A stretch of DNA of 64,000 nucleotides from Flavobacterium indicum GPTSA100-9 = DSM 17447 (GCF_000455605.1 NC_017025.1:2356001-2420000); one strand, 5' to 3'; shown: positions 36,595 through 45,260, counted from the first letter of the stretch. Numbers and translations: made by a program. Notes: generated by a model not told the origin, from the letters alone.

Positions 36595-37260
36595 ATGTTT
36601 AAAAAAGTTTTAATAGCAGAAGATTTCGACAGTATTAATATTGCTGTAAAGCAAACTCTAGAATCACTGGGCGTAGAAGAGATTCAATACGCAAAATATT
36701 GTGATGATGCATTATTAAAATTTAAAAAAGCCATACAAGATAATGCCCCTTTCGATTTACTAATTTGCGATTTATCTTTTGTTGCTGATTATAGAAAAGT
36801 GGAAATACCTTCAGGTGAAAAACTCATTGAAGTGATTAGAACCTTGCAGTCTGAACTCAACATAATTGTTTATTCCGTTGAAGATAAAGCCTATACAATA
36901 AAAACACTTTTCAATACACACAAGATAAATGCCTATGTACACAAAGGACGCAATAGTATTAGCCAACTTAAAACAGCTATTGAAACCTTACTTTATGGCA
37001 AAACATTTATTTCTCCCGAATTAGCACACACTTTACAAGACAAAACAGGCAAAGAAATTGACAATTACGACATTACTTTACTAACGCACCTTGCCAACGG
37101 TGTGGCTATTGAAGACATGGAAGGGTTATTTAAAAAATTAAATATTACTCCAAATAGCAAAAGCACTATTGAAAAACGTGTAGCTAAACTCAAAGATTAC
37201 TTCAAAGCGAGTAACAACATTCACTTAATAGCTATTGCCAAAGATTTAGGCATCATCTAA
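36595..37260 (+). CDS. Response regulator with atypical C-terminal domain
   Basis: This 221-residue protein has a receiver domain with E9-D10 and the phospho-acceptor D59 (LLICDLSF), and a C-terminal domain (about 155-221) of the same type as in 28615-29286: NYDITLLTHLANGVAIEDM, then TIEKRVAKLKDYF and a last segment IAKDLGII. I take it for a diverged LuxR-like DNA-binding domain. It is 3 bp behind the kinase gene and is its partner. Confidence 0.88.
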   Translation: MFKKVLIAEDFDSINIAVKQTLESLGVEEIQYAKYCDDALLKFKKAIQDNAPFDLLICDLSFVADYRKVEIPSGEKLIEVIRTLQSELNIIVYSVEDKAYTIKTLFNTHKINAYVHKGRNSISQLKTAIETLLYGKTFISPELAHTLQDKTGKEIDNYDITLLTHLANGVAIEDMEGLFKKLNITPNSKSTIEKRVAKLKDYFKASNNIHLIAIAKDLGII

Positions 37261-37294
37261 TTTTTTCACTATTAAATTAAAAAAAACAATCACT

Positions 37295-37339
37295 TTACGG
37301 ATTCCCGTAAGGAATACATTTTTATTGGGTTTAAGTTTG
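37295..37339 (+). promoter_or_regulatory. Palindrome TTACGG-N4-CCGTAA with -7 box, copy 1
   Basis: TTACGG (37295-37300) and CCGTAA (37305-37310) are centred exactly 29.5 bp before the first base of the -7 box TAAGTTTG (37332-37339). The second copy (41135-41180) has the same geometry. No TTG -33 box is present, so the site sits where an activator would replace it. It controls the gene at 37369. Confidence 0.65.
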
Positions 37340-37368
37340 GAAAACAAATTTTAAATGAAAAAATAACT

Positions 37369-37800
37369 ATGGAAACTAACCAAAAAAAAATGTCACTGGG
37401 TAAAAAAGTATTAATAGGCTTTGGAGTATTAATCTTCATAGGATTTTTATCGAATTTGAGTAAAGATGAAAAGAAAGAGCATTTAAAATCATCAAGTGAA
37501 TCAACAACTACAATTCCTAATAATGAAATTCCAGAAGTTGAAATATTAAAACATAATGCAACTTTTGAAGAAAGAATGAATACATATACAATACATTGTA
37601 GAGTTAAGAACAATACTGATAATTTAATTGATTATTTAGATATTAAAGCTACGTTTTATGATAAAGACCGAAATATTGTTGGAACAGGTTTTGGTAATGC
37701 TGCAAATCTTGCAGGTGGCGCAGAAAAAACTATTGATGTAATAGGATTGGATATTCAAAATTGTGAAAAGTATGAAGTTCAAATCGATAATTTATTTTAA
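37369..37800 (+). CDS. FxLYD-domain-like membrane protein
   Basis: This 143-residue protein has one N-terminal membrane helix (about 14-27, VLIGFGVLIFIGF), a short polar linker and an extracytoplasmic beta-domain with NTDNLIDYLDIKATFYDKDRNIVGTGF, the pattern of FxLYD domains. The function is unknown. It precedes the nuclease gene by 3 bp and is probably co-transcribed with it. Confidence 0.75.
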   Translation: METNQKKMSLGKKVLIGFGVLIFIGFLSNLSKDEKKEHLKSSSESTTTIPNNEIPEVEILKHNATFEERMNTYTIHCRVKNNTDNLIDYLDIKATFYDKDRNIVGTGFGNAANLAGGAEKTIDVIGLDIQNCEKYEVQIDNLF

Positions 37801-37803
37801 ACC

Positions 37804-38856
37804 ATGGAACTACAAACACAACTCAAATCTTTAGCTGATAAAATCAATCAGTTAAAAGATAAAATTGAAACCGAGGAATCAACAAAGCATGCTTTTGTAT
37901 TGCCATTTATTAATCTTTTGGGCTATGACACGTTCAATCCCACAGAAGTTGTACCAGAGTTTACTGCCGATTTAGGCTTAAAAAAAGGAGAAAAAGTAGA
38001 TTATGCTATTATTCAAAATGAAGAACCAATTTTAATTATTGAATGTAAAAATTGGAAAGAAAAATTGAGCGTGCATAGTTCGCAATTGTTTCGTTATTTT
38101 CATGTGTCAAAAACTCGTTTTGCCTTATTGACGAATGGTATTCAATATCAATTTTTCACTGATTTAGACGAGAAAAACAAAATGGATGAAAAACCATTTT
38201 TTGAATTTGATATTACCAATTTAAAAGACAGTGCAGTAAACGAGATTGCTAAATTTCATAAATCGAGTTTTGATGTCAATAAGATTTTAGACAATGCCAG
38301 TTCATTAAAATACATTAAAGAAATCAGAAAACAAATCGATGTAGAGATTCAGAATCCATCCAATGAATTTGTTAGACATTTCGCTTCAAAAATCTATAGC
38401 GGAAGATTAACAGAAAAAGTAATCGATGAATTCACTGAATTAGTTCAAAAAGCATTTGGTCAGCTCATTGGTGAAAAAATCAACGAAAGATTGCATTTTG
38501 CGCTTAACAAAGAAGTTATCATTCAAGAAAAAGACCAAATTGAAGAAATTGAGCAAAGCAAAGTCGTTACAAGTGATGAAGAACTAGAGGCGTACAGAAT
38601 TGTAGTTGCTATTTTAAGACGAAAACTGCCAACGCATCGAATAGTTTATAGAGATACACAATCCTATTTCGGAATTCTTTTAGATGACAATAACCGAAAA
38701 CCTTTATGTCGTTTACACCTAAATGGAGGTAAAAAATACATTGGTTTATTTAACAACGATAAAAACGAAACGCGCCAGCCCATAGAAACCATTGATGATA
38801 TTTATTTGTTTGAGAAAGAGTTGTTGGAAACGGTTGGGTTGTATGAAGTGGAATAA
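37804..38856 (+). CDS. HsdR-N-like PD-(D/E)XK nuclease protein
   Basis: This 350-residue protein has an HsdR N-terminal type nuclease domain at about 25-150: TKHAFVLPFINLLGYD, the catalytic triad D66 (VDYAI), E80 and K82 (IIECK), and QLFRYF. It lacks the helicase part of type I restriction enzymes. The C-terminal part (about 250-350) is a small domain with RIVYRDTQSYFGILLDD. No methylase or specificity gene is nearby, so classical restriction is unlikely; it may be a stand-alone defence or repair nuclease. It follows the FxLYD gene by 3 bp. Confidence 0.85.
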   Translation: MELQTQLKSLADKINQLKDKIETEESTKHAFVLPFINLLGYDTFNPTEVVPEFTADLGLKKGEKVDYAIIQNEEPILIIECKNWKEKLSVHSSQLFRYFHVSKTRFALLTNGIQYQFFTDLDEKNKMDEKPFFEFDITNLKDSAVNEIAKFHKSSFDVNKILDNASSLKYIKEIRKQIDVEIQNPSNEFVRHFASKIYSGRLTEKVIDEFTELVQKAFGQLIGEKINERLHFALNKEVIIQEKDQIEEIEQSKVVTSDEELEAYRIVVAILRRKLPTHRIVYRDTQSYFGILLDDNNRKPLCRLHLNGGKKYIGLFNNDKNETRQPIETIDDIYLFEKELLETVGLYEVE

Positions 38857-38880
38857 TTATTAATTTAAATTTTATAAATC

Positions 38881-39078
38881 ATGAAGTATTACGTAAACAA
38901 CAAAGCACAATCAACTGGAGAGCACGAAGTTCATACAGCTAACTGTAATTATTTACCAAGTGATAAAAAGTATCTCGGTGAATTTAATAATTGTAATGAC
39001 GCAGTAAAAGAAGCAAAGAAAACATATTCAAAAGTTGATGGATGTTATTGGTGCTGTAATTCTTGTCACAAAAAATAA
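38881..39078 (+). CDS. Small cysteine-rich protein, unknown function
   Basis: This 65-residue protein contains HEVHTANCNYLP and a C-terminal CYWCCNSCHKK, giving a set of Cys and His that could bind zinc. I remember similar small proteins in flavobacteria but no function for them. It lies 24 bp after the nuclease gene. Confidence 0.65.
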   Translation: MKYYVNNKAQSTGEHEVHTANCNYLPSDKKYLGEFNNCNDAVKEAKKTYSKVDGCYWCCNSCHKK

Positions 39079-39107
39079 ATTGATTGTTAAATACTACAAA
39101 TATAGTT

Positions 39108-39458
39108 ATGATGAAAAAAAAACTAATATTTTCAATTTGTTTGTTCTTAATTGTCAGTTGTTCTCCAGGTAAAAGTGAGTTGTTTAAGGAAACCGATTTT
39201 TTTGTAGAATCACTGTATACAACCTATGAAAGCTATGGAATTCTTGGATATTCAGAAAATGCAAAAACAACAAGTGATGGATTATACACAATAACTCCAA
39301 TAGGTAGATTAATTAATGTTAAGATTCTAAAAGCTGTTGAAAAGGAAGAATATGAAGATTTAAAAGAAGATTTAAAAAACCATTATGAAGGTAATACAAA
39401 GGTTAATGATGTATATATCTGTAAAGCTGGAACAATTATGATTGATTGCAGAGATTAA
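39108..39458 (+). CDS. Small lipoprotein, unknown function
   Basis: I take ATG 39108 as start rather than the upstream TTG at 39084 (116 residues). The signal peptide has a lipobox (LIVSC) and the mature part is acidic and without a known domain. It follows the cysteine-rich gene by 29 bp and may be in the same unit. Confidence 0.65.
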   Translation: MMKKKLIFSICLFLIVSCSPGKSELFKETDFFVESLYTTYESYGILGYSENAKTTSDGLYTITPIGRLINVKILKAVEKEEYEDLKEDLKNHYEGNTKVNDVYICKAGTIMIDCRD

Positions 39459-39616
39459 AAAAATGAATAATAAAATATCACTTAAATTTCTGTCCAAGAC
39501 AATATGATTAAAACTCCAATACTTTAACAGATTTAATTTACAATGGCAAAATAATTTAAACATTTTGTTTGCATAATAACATCTCAAGACGTTGCTAATA
39601 TTAAAAAGAAATAAGG

Positions 39617-40270
39617 ATGAAAAAAATATCAGTTAACAAATTAGCAGAATACCTCAAAGCTGACTCAGTTAGAAGAAGAAGAATTATAGAAGACCAAAAA
39701 GAACCTATGGATTTTATTGCAATTAGATATGCGGATGCAAGAAAAGCAATGATAAACTTCGTAATAAAAGATTTTAATAAATCTATTATTGAAAGTGAAA
39801 TTGAGAAATTATCAAGTAAAATTAATGAAAATGATTTTCAAGAAAATGATGTAAAAACATCAATAGAAGCCTTAAATTGTTTTTTAAATATTGAATTACC
39901 GCAAGAATTGCTAAAATTTAAAAGGGTAAAGTCGAACAAAAAATATGTTTTGAAAGTAAAAGACTTAAATATTAATATCAATCCAGATGTATTAATAAAA
40001 GGCACAATAAAAAATAAACCATTCATTGGAGGAATTAAATTCAACATTGTTAAAGGGCATAAATTGAATGATGATGACAGGAAAAATGTAGCAACATTAA
40101 TTCATCAAGTATTAGAAGAGCAATCAAAAGATACTCCAAATTTAAATTTTTGTATTTCTATTGATGTATTTAACATGACGTTTGATAACGCTCCAAAATC
40201 ATATAAAACAAGAAGAAAACAAATAGAATATGCTTGTGATGAACTTGGCATTATTTGGGATTCAATTTAA
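39617..40270 (+). CDS. Protein of unknown function, accessory region
   Basis: This 217-residue protein has no signal peptide or membrane helix. It is rich in Lys, Ile and Asn. The stretch INPDVLIKGTIKNKPF, then IGGIKFNIVKG and a helix with TLIHQVLEEQ could form an alpha/beta enzyme fold, but I cannot name the family. I list it as unknown; neighbours suggest an accessory or defence role, which is weak evidence. The promoter of the next gene lies 13 bp after its stop. Confidence 0.6.
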   Translation: MKKISVNKLAEYLKADSVRRRRIIEDQKEPMDFIAIRYADARKAMINFVIKDFNKSIIESEIEKLSSKINENDFQENDVKTSIEALNCFLNIELPQELLKFKRVKSNKKYVLKVKDLNININPDVLIKGTIKNKPFIGGIKFNIVKGHKLNDDDRKNVATLIHQVLEEQSKDTPNLNFCISIDVFNMTFDNAPKSYKTRRKQIEYACDELGIIWDSI

Positions 40271-40282
40271 AAATTAAACTTG

Positions 40283-40290
40283 TACTTTTG
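40283..40290 (+). promoter_or_regulatory. Promoter -7 box of the nuclease/phosphatase gene
   Basis: TACTTTTG matches TAnnTTTG exactly, 30 bp before the ATG at 40321. It supports that start over the longer frame beginning at 40255. Confidence 0.6.
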
Positions 40291-40320
40291 TTTTATGGAA
40301 GTTTGTATTGGTTTAGATTT

Positions 40321-41124
40321 ATGAAGAAAATAATTTATTTACTACTCTTTTTATCATGTCATATTTTATTCTCCCAAGTCAAACTACTTTCTTGGAATGT
40401 AGAAAACTTAGGTAGTTCAAAATCTGACAAGGATATTGCTTTCATAGTAAAAACCATCAATGACTATGATGTAGTGGCGTTACAAGAAATTGTAGCTGGT
40501 GATGGCGGTGCACAAGCTGTAGCTAAATTAGCAGATGAGCTCAACAGAAAAGGTTCAAAATGGGATTATACAATTAGTGACCCAACGAGTAGTAGTGCCT
40601 ACAAAACCGAACGCTATGCTTTTTTGTGGAAAACCAATAAAGTTAAAAAGATTGGTGATGCTTGGTTAGAGAAAAAATACCAATTGGAAATCGACCGAGA
40701 ACCCTACTATTGTACCTTTGATTATAAAGGCAAGCAATTTACAATTGCTAATTTTCACGCCATAACCAAAAGCAAACAACCCGAAACCGAAATAAAATAC
40801 TTTAAATTTTTACCAGCACAATATCCAACATTGAATTTGCTTTTTGTAGGGGATTTTAATTGTCCGCAATCGCATACCGTTTTTAATCCACTGAAGAAAA
40901 TGGGCTATACATGTGTGTTTACCAAACAAAAAACCTCATTAAAAAAAGAATGTGTAGAAGACGAATGTTTGGCTTCTGAATTTGATAATATTTGGTATAA
41001 TTCTTCAAAAATCAGCATTAGTAACTCTAAAGTAATTCACTTTTACAACTCTTTTAACTCCCTCAAAGAAGCAAGAAAAATCTCTGATCATATTCCAATT
41101 ACAACAGAAATTACCGTTAAATAA
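40321..41124 (+). CDS. Exported endonuclease/exonuclease/phosphatase family protein
   Basis: Started at ATG 40321 (267 residues) to give a signal peptide (MKKIIYLLLFLSCHILFSQ). The DNase I-like fold shows LLSWNVENLGSS (catalytic Asn), VVALQEIV (Glu), FHAITKSK, LLFVGDFNCPQS (Asp, Asn) and SDHIPITTEI (Asp, His). It is thus a secreted or periplasmic metal-dependent hydrolase for nucleic acids or phosphoesters. Single-gene unit with its own promoter. Confidence 0.9.
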   Translation: MKKIIYLLLFLSCHILFSQVKLLSWNVENLGSSKSDKDIAFIVKTINDYDVVALQEIVAGDGGAQAVAKLADELNRKGSKWDYTISDPTSSSAYKTERYAFLWKTNKVKKIGDAWLEKKYQLEIDREPYYCTFDYKGKQFTIANFHAITKSKQPETEIKYFKFLPAQYPTLNLLFVGDFNCPQSHTVFNPLKKMGYTCVFTKQKTSLKKECVEDECLASEFDNIWYNSSKISISNSKVIHFYNSFNSLKEARKISDHIPITTEITVK

Positions 41125-41134
41125 TTTACCGTGC

Positions 41135-41180
41135 TTTACGGAAATCCGTAAAAAATAATTTTTCATCTAAGTTACTTTTG
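41135..41180 (+). promoter_or_regulatory. Palindrome TTTACGG-N4-CCGTAAA with -7 box, copy 2
   Basis: TTTACGG (41135-41141) and CCGTAAA (41146-41152) are centred 29.5 bp before the -7 box TACTTTTG (41173-41180), exactly as at 37295-37339. The box lies 17 bp before the ATG at 41198. Confidence 0.65.
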
Positions 41181-41197
41181 AAGTAAATAGTATTAGG

Positions 41198-41611
41198 ATG
41201 AAAAAACGATTTCCATTAAGTCGCCTTTTAGTTGTGTTATCATTTGTTCTTTTCTTTAATTGTAAAGAAAACAATGTAAAAAAAGAAGCCATTGAAAAAG
41301 AACAAATCAAGCCTTTTTTAAAAACACCACCAAAAGATGCTGTCACCTATCATGAAGATACAACTAAAGAATACGAATACAGAACAGGTACTTCGGGCGA
41401 TTATACTTATAATTATAATGCTTATGGTTTTGACAACGAAGGCAATGAAGTTTCTGGAAATATAGCCGTAAACGGAAAGTATGGCAATGGAATTTTAACT
41501 AAAACAGACGGCAATGAAATTGAAATCGACGTGGAATGGATTGGTTATGGCAAACTACTTGCAACAGATGAAGATGGAAACAAATACGAATTAACCGTCG
41601 ATGAAAAGTAA
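41198..41611 (+). CDS. Small lipoprotein with beta-rich domain
   Basis: This 137-residue protein has a lipoprotein signal peptide (lipobox FFNC, Cys about 22). The mature part has repeated Asp/Gly/Asn turns (GFDNEGNEVSGNIAVNGKYGNG, then TDGNEIEIDVEW and DEDGNKYEL), suggesting a beta-sandwich or beta-solenoid. It is controlled by the promoter with the TTTACGG palindrome. Confidence 0.75.
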   Translation: MKKRFPLSRLLVVLSFVLFFNCKENNVKKEAIEKEQIKPFLKTPPKDAVTYHEDTTKEYEYRTGTSGDYTYNYNAYGFDNEGNEVSGNIAVNGKYGNGILTKTDGNEIEIDVEWIGYGKLLATDEDGNKYELTVDEK

Positions 41612-41651
41612 ACCCTCAACAAACCTATAGTATTAGAAATCTTGATTTCCA

Positions 41652-42104
41652 TTAGTCCATGGCAACCAATTTACTAGCACTTCTGTATAAATAAGCCTTA
41701 TAAATGTGTCTTCTTGCAAAACGGCTAGGGGATTCTGCATTAATCATTTTGATGTACACATTTTTTGGAACACCAAAATATTCAAAACAATTTCCGTCTA
41801 AAAAATTAATATACAACACCCCTTTTTCCATCCAAAAATCCAAAATATTAGAAGTTGTAATGGTTTGTTCGTAAGTTTCTTTCACTTTTTCTTGAGTCTC
41901 TGGCGCAATACTCACTAAAAAATGATAGGCTTCTATAATATTTTTACTTCGTTCTTCAGCAGCTAAACGAGCTATAGGATCTGAAATCGTATCGGGATGA
42001 TCTTCTTTCATACTATTTCGATATATCGTTTTCAGTTCTTTTAATGTTGCTTCTTTAGTAACATTTAATAACTTTCTGTATTCTGCAATTTTTTTTGAAT
42101 TCAT
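41652..42104 (-). CDS. J-domain and KTSC-domain fusion protein
   Basis: This 150-residue protein has an N-terminal J domain with its HPD motif (H36-P37-D38 in KEDHPDTIS) and a C-terminal KTSC domain at about 88-147 (LDGNCFEYFGVP, then NAESPSRFARRHI). J domains stimulate Hsp70 (DnaK); KTSC domains have been proposed to bind nucleic acid or act with lysyl-tRNA synthetase. The fusion links a chaperone function to that domain. No signal peptide. Confidence 0.88.
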   Translation of the reverse strand: MNSKKIAEYRKLLNVTKEATLKELKTIYRNSMKEDHPDTISDPIARLAAEERSKNIIEAYHFLVSIAPETQEKVKETYEQTITTSNILDFWMEKGVLYINFLDGNCFEYFGVPKNVYIKMINAESPSRFARRHIYKAYLYRSASKLVAMD

Positions 42105-42194
42105 GAGTTTGCTCTTCCAATATTATTTTAAATGATATAAATCTAAATAAGTTTTATAAAAACTATAAAGAATAAATGTAAATATTACCATTAT

Positions 42195-42223
42195 AAAAAA
42201 AGCCACTCTGATTGAGTGGCTTT
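42195..42223 (-). terminator. Terminator closing the tRNA/GIY-YIG array
   Basis: A perfect 10-bp stem (42199-42208 with 42214-42223), a 5-base loop and a T-run on the minus strand. Compared with the two inner copies, its stem has compensatory base changes (CACTC/GAGTG). Confidence 0.85.
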
Positions 42224-42228
42224 CTTAG

Positions 42229-42277
42229 TAGCGGGAACAGGACTCGAACCTGTGTCCGCCGCGGCGGATATGAGCCC
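42229..42277 (-). pseudogene. tRNA-fMet 3' fragment with palindromic insert, copy B
   Basis: The acceptor 3' arm, T-arm and the 5' side of the anticodon loop of the initiator tRNA are preserved (42229-42254 and 42269-42277). Between them ten tRNA bases are replaced by a perfect 14-bp GC-rich palindrome (42255-42268). The 5' half is missing, so it cannot be a working tRNA. Confidence 0.85.
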
Positions 42278-42283
42278 AAGAGC

Positions 42284-42538
42284 TTATAATTTAGAAATAA
42301 TTTCTTTTATAAGCTCCCTGCCCTTTCCTGTTTTAAAGAGTTTTTCTCTTTTTAAAGCCTCAGATTTAGTTGTGAAAAATTCGACATAAATAACTTTCCA
42401 AGGTCTGAACTTGATTGTATATCCTTTCTCGCACAAATAATTATGAGATTTAAATCGTTCAATCAAATTAGAGGTAAAACCAACATAGGTCTTATTATAT
42501 CCCTCAGAGAATAAAATGTATACCACAAATTCATCCAT
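42284..42538 (-). CDS. Small GIY-YIG nuclease-like protein, copy B
   Basis: Started at ATG 42536-42538 (84 residues, MDEFVVYILF). A longer frame begins at a TTG inside the upstream tRNA fragment, but its extra residues are only translated tRNA and terminator. The core shows VYIL, TYVGFTSNLIERFKSHN and EALKREK, the GIY-YIG layout with Tyr, Arg, His and Glu in place. Many free-standing proteins of this type exist in flavobacteria. It starts 9 bp after a terminator T-run, so normal expression may be low. The last codons lie in a 10-bp inverted repeat (42280-42289 with 42307-42316). Confidence 0.85.
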   Translation of the reverse strand: MDEFVVYILFSEGYNKTYVGFTSNLIERFKSHNYLCEKGYTIKFRPWKVIYVEFFTTKSEALKREKLFKTGKGRELIKEIISKL

Positions 42539-42545
42539 TTCAATA

Positions 42546-42575
42546 TAAAAAAAGCCACTCAATAAGAATGGCTTT
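42546..42575 (-). terminator. Terminator inside the array, before GIY-YIG copy B
   Basis: A 10-bp stem with one G.T pair (42551-42560 with 42566-42575), a 5-base loop and a T-run on the minus strand, directly before the ATG at 42538. Confidence 0.8.
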
Positions 42576-42580
42576 ACTAG

Positions 42581-42629
42581 TAGCGGGAACAGGACTCGAA
42601 CCTGTGTCCGCCGCGGCGGATATGAGCCC
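42581..42629 (-). pseudogene. tRNA-fMet 3' fragment with palindromic insert, copy A
   Basis: The same partial tRNA as at 42229-42277, including the 14-bp palindrome (42607-42620). It lies after GIY-YIG copy A and before copy B. Confidence 0.85.
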
Positions 42630-42635
42630 AAGAGA

Positions 42636-42890
42636 TTATAATTTAGAAATAATTTCTTTTATAAGCTCCCTGCCCTTTCCTGTTTTAAAGAGTTTTTCTC
42701 TTTTTAAAGCCTCAGATTTAGTTGTGAAAAATTCAACATGAATTACTTTCCAAGGTCTGAACTTGATTGTATATCCTTTTTCGCTCAAATAATTATGAGA
42801 TTTAAATCGTTCAATCAAATTAGAGGTAAAACCAACATAGGTCTTATTATATCCCTCAGAGAATAAAATGTATACCACAAATTCATCCAT
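42636..42890 (-). CDS. Small GIY-YIG nuclease-like protein, copy A
   Basis: Started at ATG 42888-42890 (84 residues). It differs from copy B at two residues (Ser for Cys near 36, His for Tyr near 51) and keeps all GIY-YIG core positions, so both copies appear intact and under constraint. It lies after the complete tRNA-fMet gene (42933-43005) and its terminator, with 7 bp between T-run and ATG. Role unknown; homing or mobile behaviour is inferred from the tRNA fragment it carries. Confidence 0.85.
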   Translation of the reverse strand: MDEFVVYILFSEGYNKTYVGFTSNLIERFKSHNYLSEKGYTIKFRPWKVIHVEFFTTKSEALKREKLFKTGKGRELIKEIISKL

Positions 42891-42897
42891 TTCAATA

Positions 42898-42927
42898 TAA
42901 AAAAAGCCACTCAATAAGAATGGCTTT
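42898..42927 (-). terminator. Terminator of the tRNA-fMet genes
   Basis: A 10-bp stem with one G.T pair (42903-42912 with 42918-42927) and a T-run, 6 bp after the end of the tRNA. Confidence 0.85.
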
Positions 42928-42932
42928 ACTAG

Positions 42933-43005
42933 TAGCGGGAACAGGACTCGAACCTGTGACCTTCGGGTTATGAGCCCGACGAGCTGCCTACTGCTCTATC
43001 CCGCG
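42933..43005 (-). tRNA. Initiator tRNA-Met (CAU), copy 1
   Basis: 73 bases without CCA fold as a complete cloverleaf with anticodon CAU. The anticodon stem has the GGG/CCC triple and position 1 (C) faces U72, a mismatch like the C1.A72 of other bacterial initiators; both are initiator marks. The 3' CCA is not encoded. Confidence 0.95.
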
Positions 43006-43038
43006 ATATGCGTTTGTATTTTCAATATGTTTTCTTAG

Positions 43039-43111
43039 TAGCGGGAACAGGACTCGAACCTGTGACCTTCGGGTTATGAGCCCGACGAGCTGCCTACTGC
43101 TCTATCCCGCG
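43039..43111 (-). tRNA. Initiator tRNA-Met (CAU), copy 2
   Basis: Identical in sequence to the copy at 42933-43005 and 33 bp upstream of it; the two are probably transcribed together. Confidence 0.95.
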
Positions 43112-43169
43112 ATTTGTGAGTGCAAATATACAAATAATATCAATACAAACAAGAAAAAAATGATTTAAT

Positions 43170-43204
43170 AAAAAATCCCTAGTTTTTACTAGGGATTTTT
43201 TTAA
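43170..43204. terminator. Bidirectional terminator after groEL
   Basis: AAAAAATCCCTAGT pairs with its complement across a TTTT loop, with A and T runs on the two sides. Confidence 0.88.
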
Positions 43205-43207
43205 TTT

Positions 43208-44839
<1,632 letters not shown>

Positions 44840-44872
44840 TTAATTTTTGAATTTAACTTTTGAATGTACTAA

Positions 44873-45148
44873 TTAGATAATTGCATAAATTTCATCTTCA
44901 CGCATAATAAGGTAATCTTTACCCTCTAACTTTAATTCTGTTCCTGAATACTTGCCATATAAAACAGTATCACCAACCTTAACGGTCATTTCATGGTCCT
45001 TTTTACCATTTCCTACGGCAACAACAGTTCCTTTTTGAGGTTTTTCTTTTGCTGTGTCTGGAATAATAATACCAGAAGCTGTTGTAGTTTCAGCTGCTAA
45101 TGGCTCAATTACTACTCTGTCTGAAAGTGGTTTAATGTTTAACGACAT
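44873..45148 (-). CDS. groES: Co-chaperonin GroES (10 kDa)
   Basis: This 91-residue protein has the family pattern [13 protein letters not shown], the mobile loop [21 protein letters not shown] and the end [16 protein letters not shown]. It caps the GroEL ring. A 10-bp inverted repeat lies 42 bp before the ATG. Confidence 0.97.
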   Translation of the reverse strand: MSLNIKPLSDRVVIEPLAAETTTASGIIIPDTAKEKPQKGTVVAVGNGKKDHEMTVKVGDTVLYGKYSGTELKLEGKDYLIMREDEIYAII

Positions 45149-45190
45149 ATCTTTAAATTTTTACTATTAAAATTATTACTTGTTTTTTTT

Positions 45191-45217
45191 CAGAAATTGT
45201 GCCAAAAACAATTTCTG
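45191..45217 (-). promoter_or_regulatory. 10-bp inverted repeat upstream of groES
   Basis: CAGAAATTGT (45191-45200) and its exact complement (45208-45217) are separated by GCCAAAA. TGCCA occurs twice (45200-45204 and 45216-45220). It is not a CIRCE element (TTAGCACTC-N9-GAGTGCTAA). It is a candidate heat-shock control site or RNA hairpin. Confidence 0.5.
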
Positions 45218-45234
45218 CCATTTTTACTTAAAAT

Positions 45235-45260
45235 AAAAAAGCCAGCACTGACAGGCTGGC
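45235..45260 (-). terminator. Terminator of the miaB-secG operon
   Basis: GCCAGC (45241-45246) pairs with GCTGGC (45255-45260) with T-run on the minus strand, after secG. It separates this operon from groES. Confidence 0.8.

Larger units (their letters stand above)
42229..42932 (-). repeat. Tandem 352-bp repeat: GIY-YIG gene, tRNA fragment, terminator
   Basis: Two units (42229-42580 and 42581-42932) differ at only six positions by my count. Each holds a tRNA-fMet fragment, a GIY-YIG gene and a terminator. The unit boundary falls exactly at the 3' end of the tRNA, and the next base row starts a complete tRNA at 42933, so the repeat grew from the tRNA 3' end. Confidence 0.9.

Noticed and set aside
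42539..42631. N-terminal extension of GIY-YIG copy B
   Set aside because: It is only translated tRNA fragment and terminator, starting at TTG.
45191..45217. Sigma-54 promoter before groES
   Set aside because: TTGGCAC is present on the minus strand but the TTGC element at the correct distance is missing.
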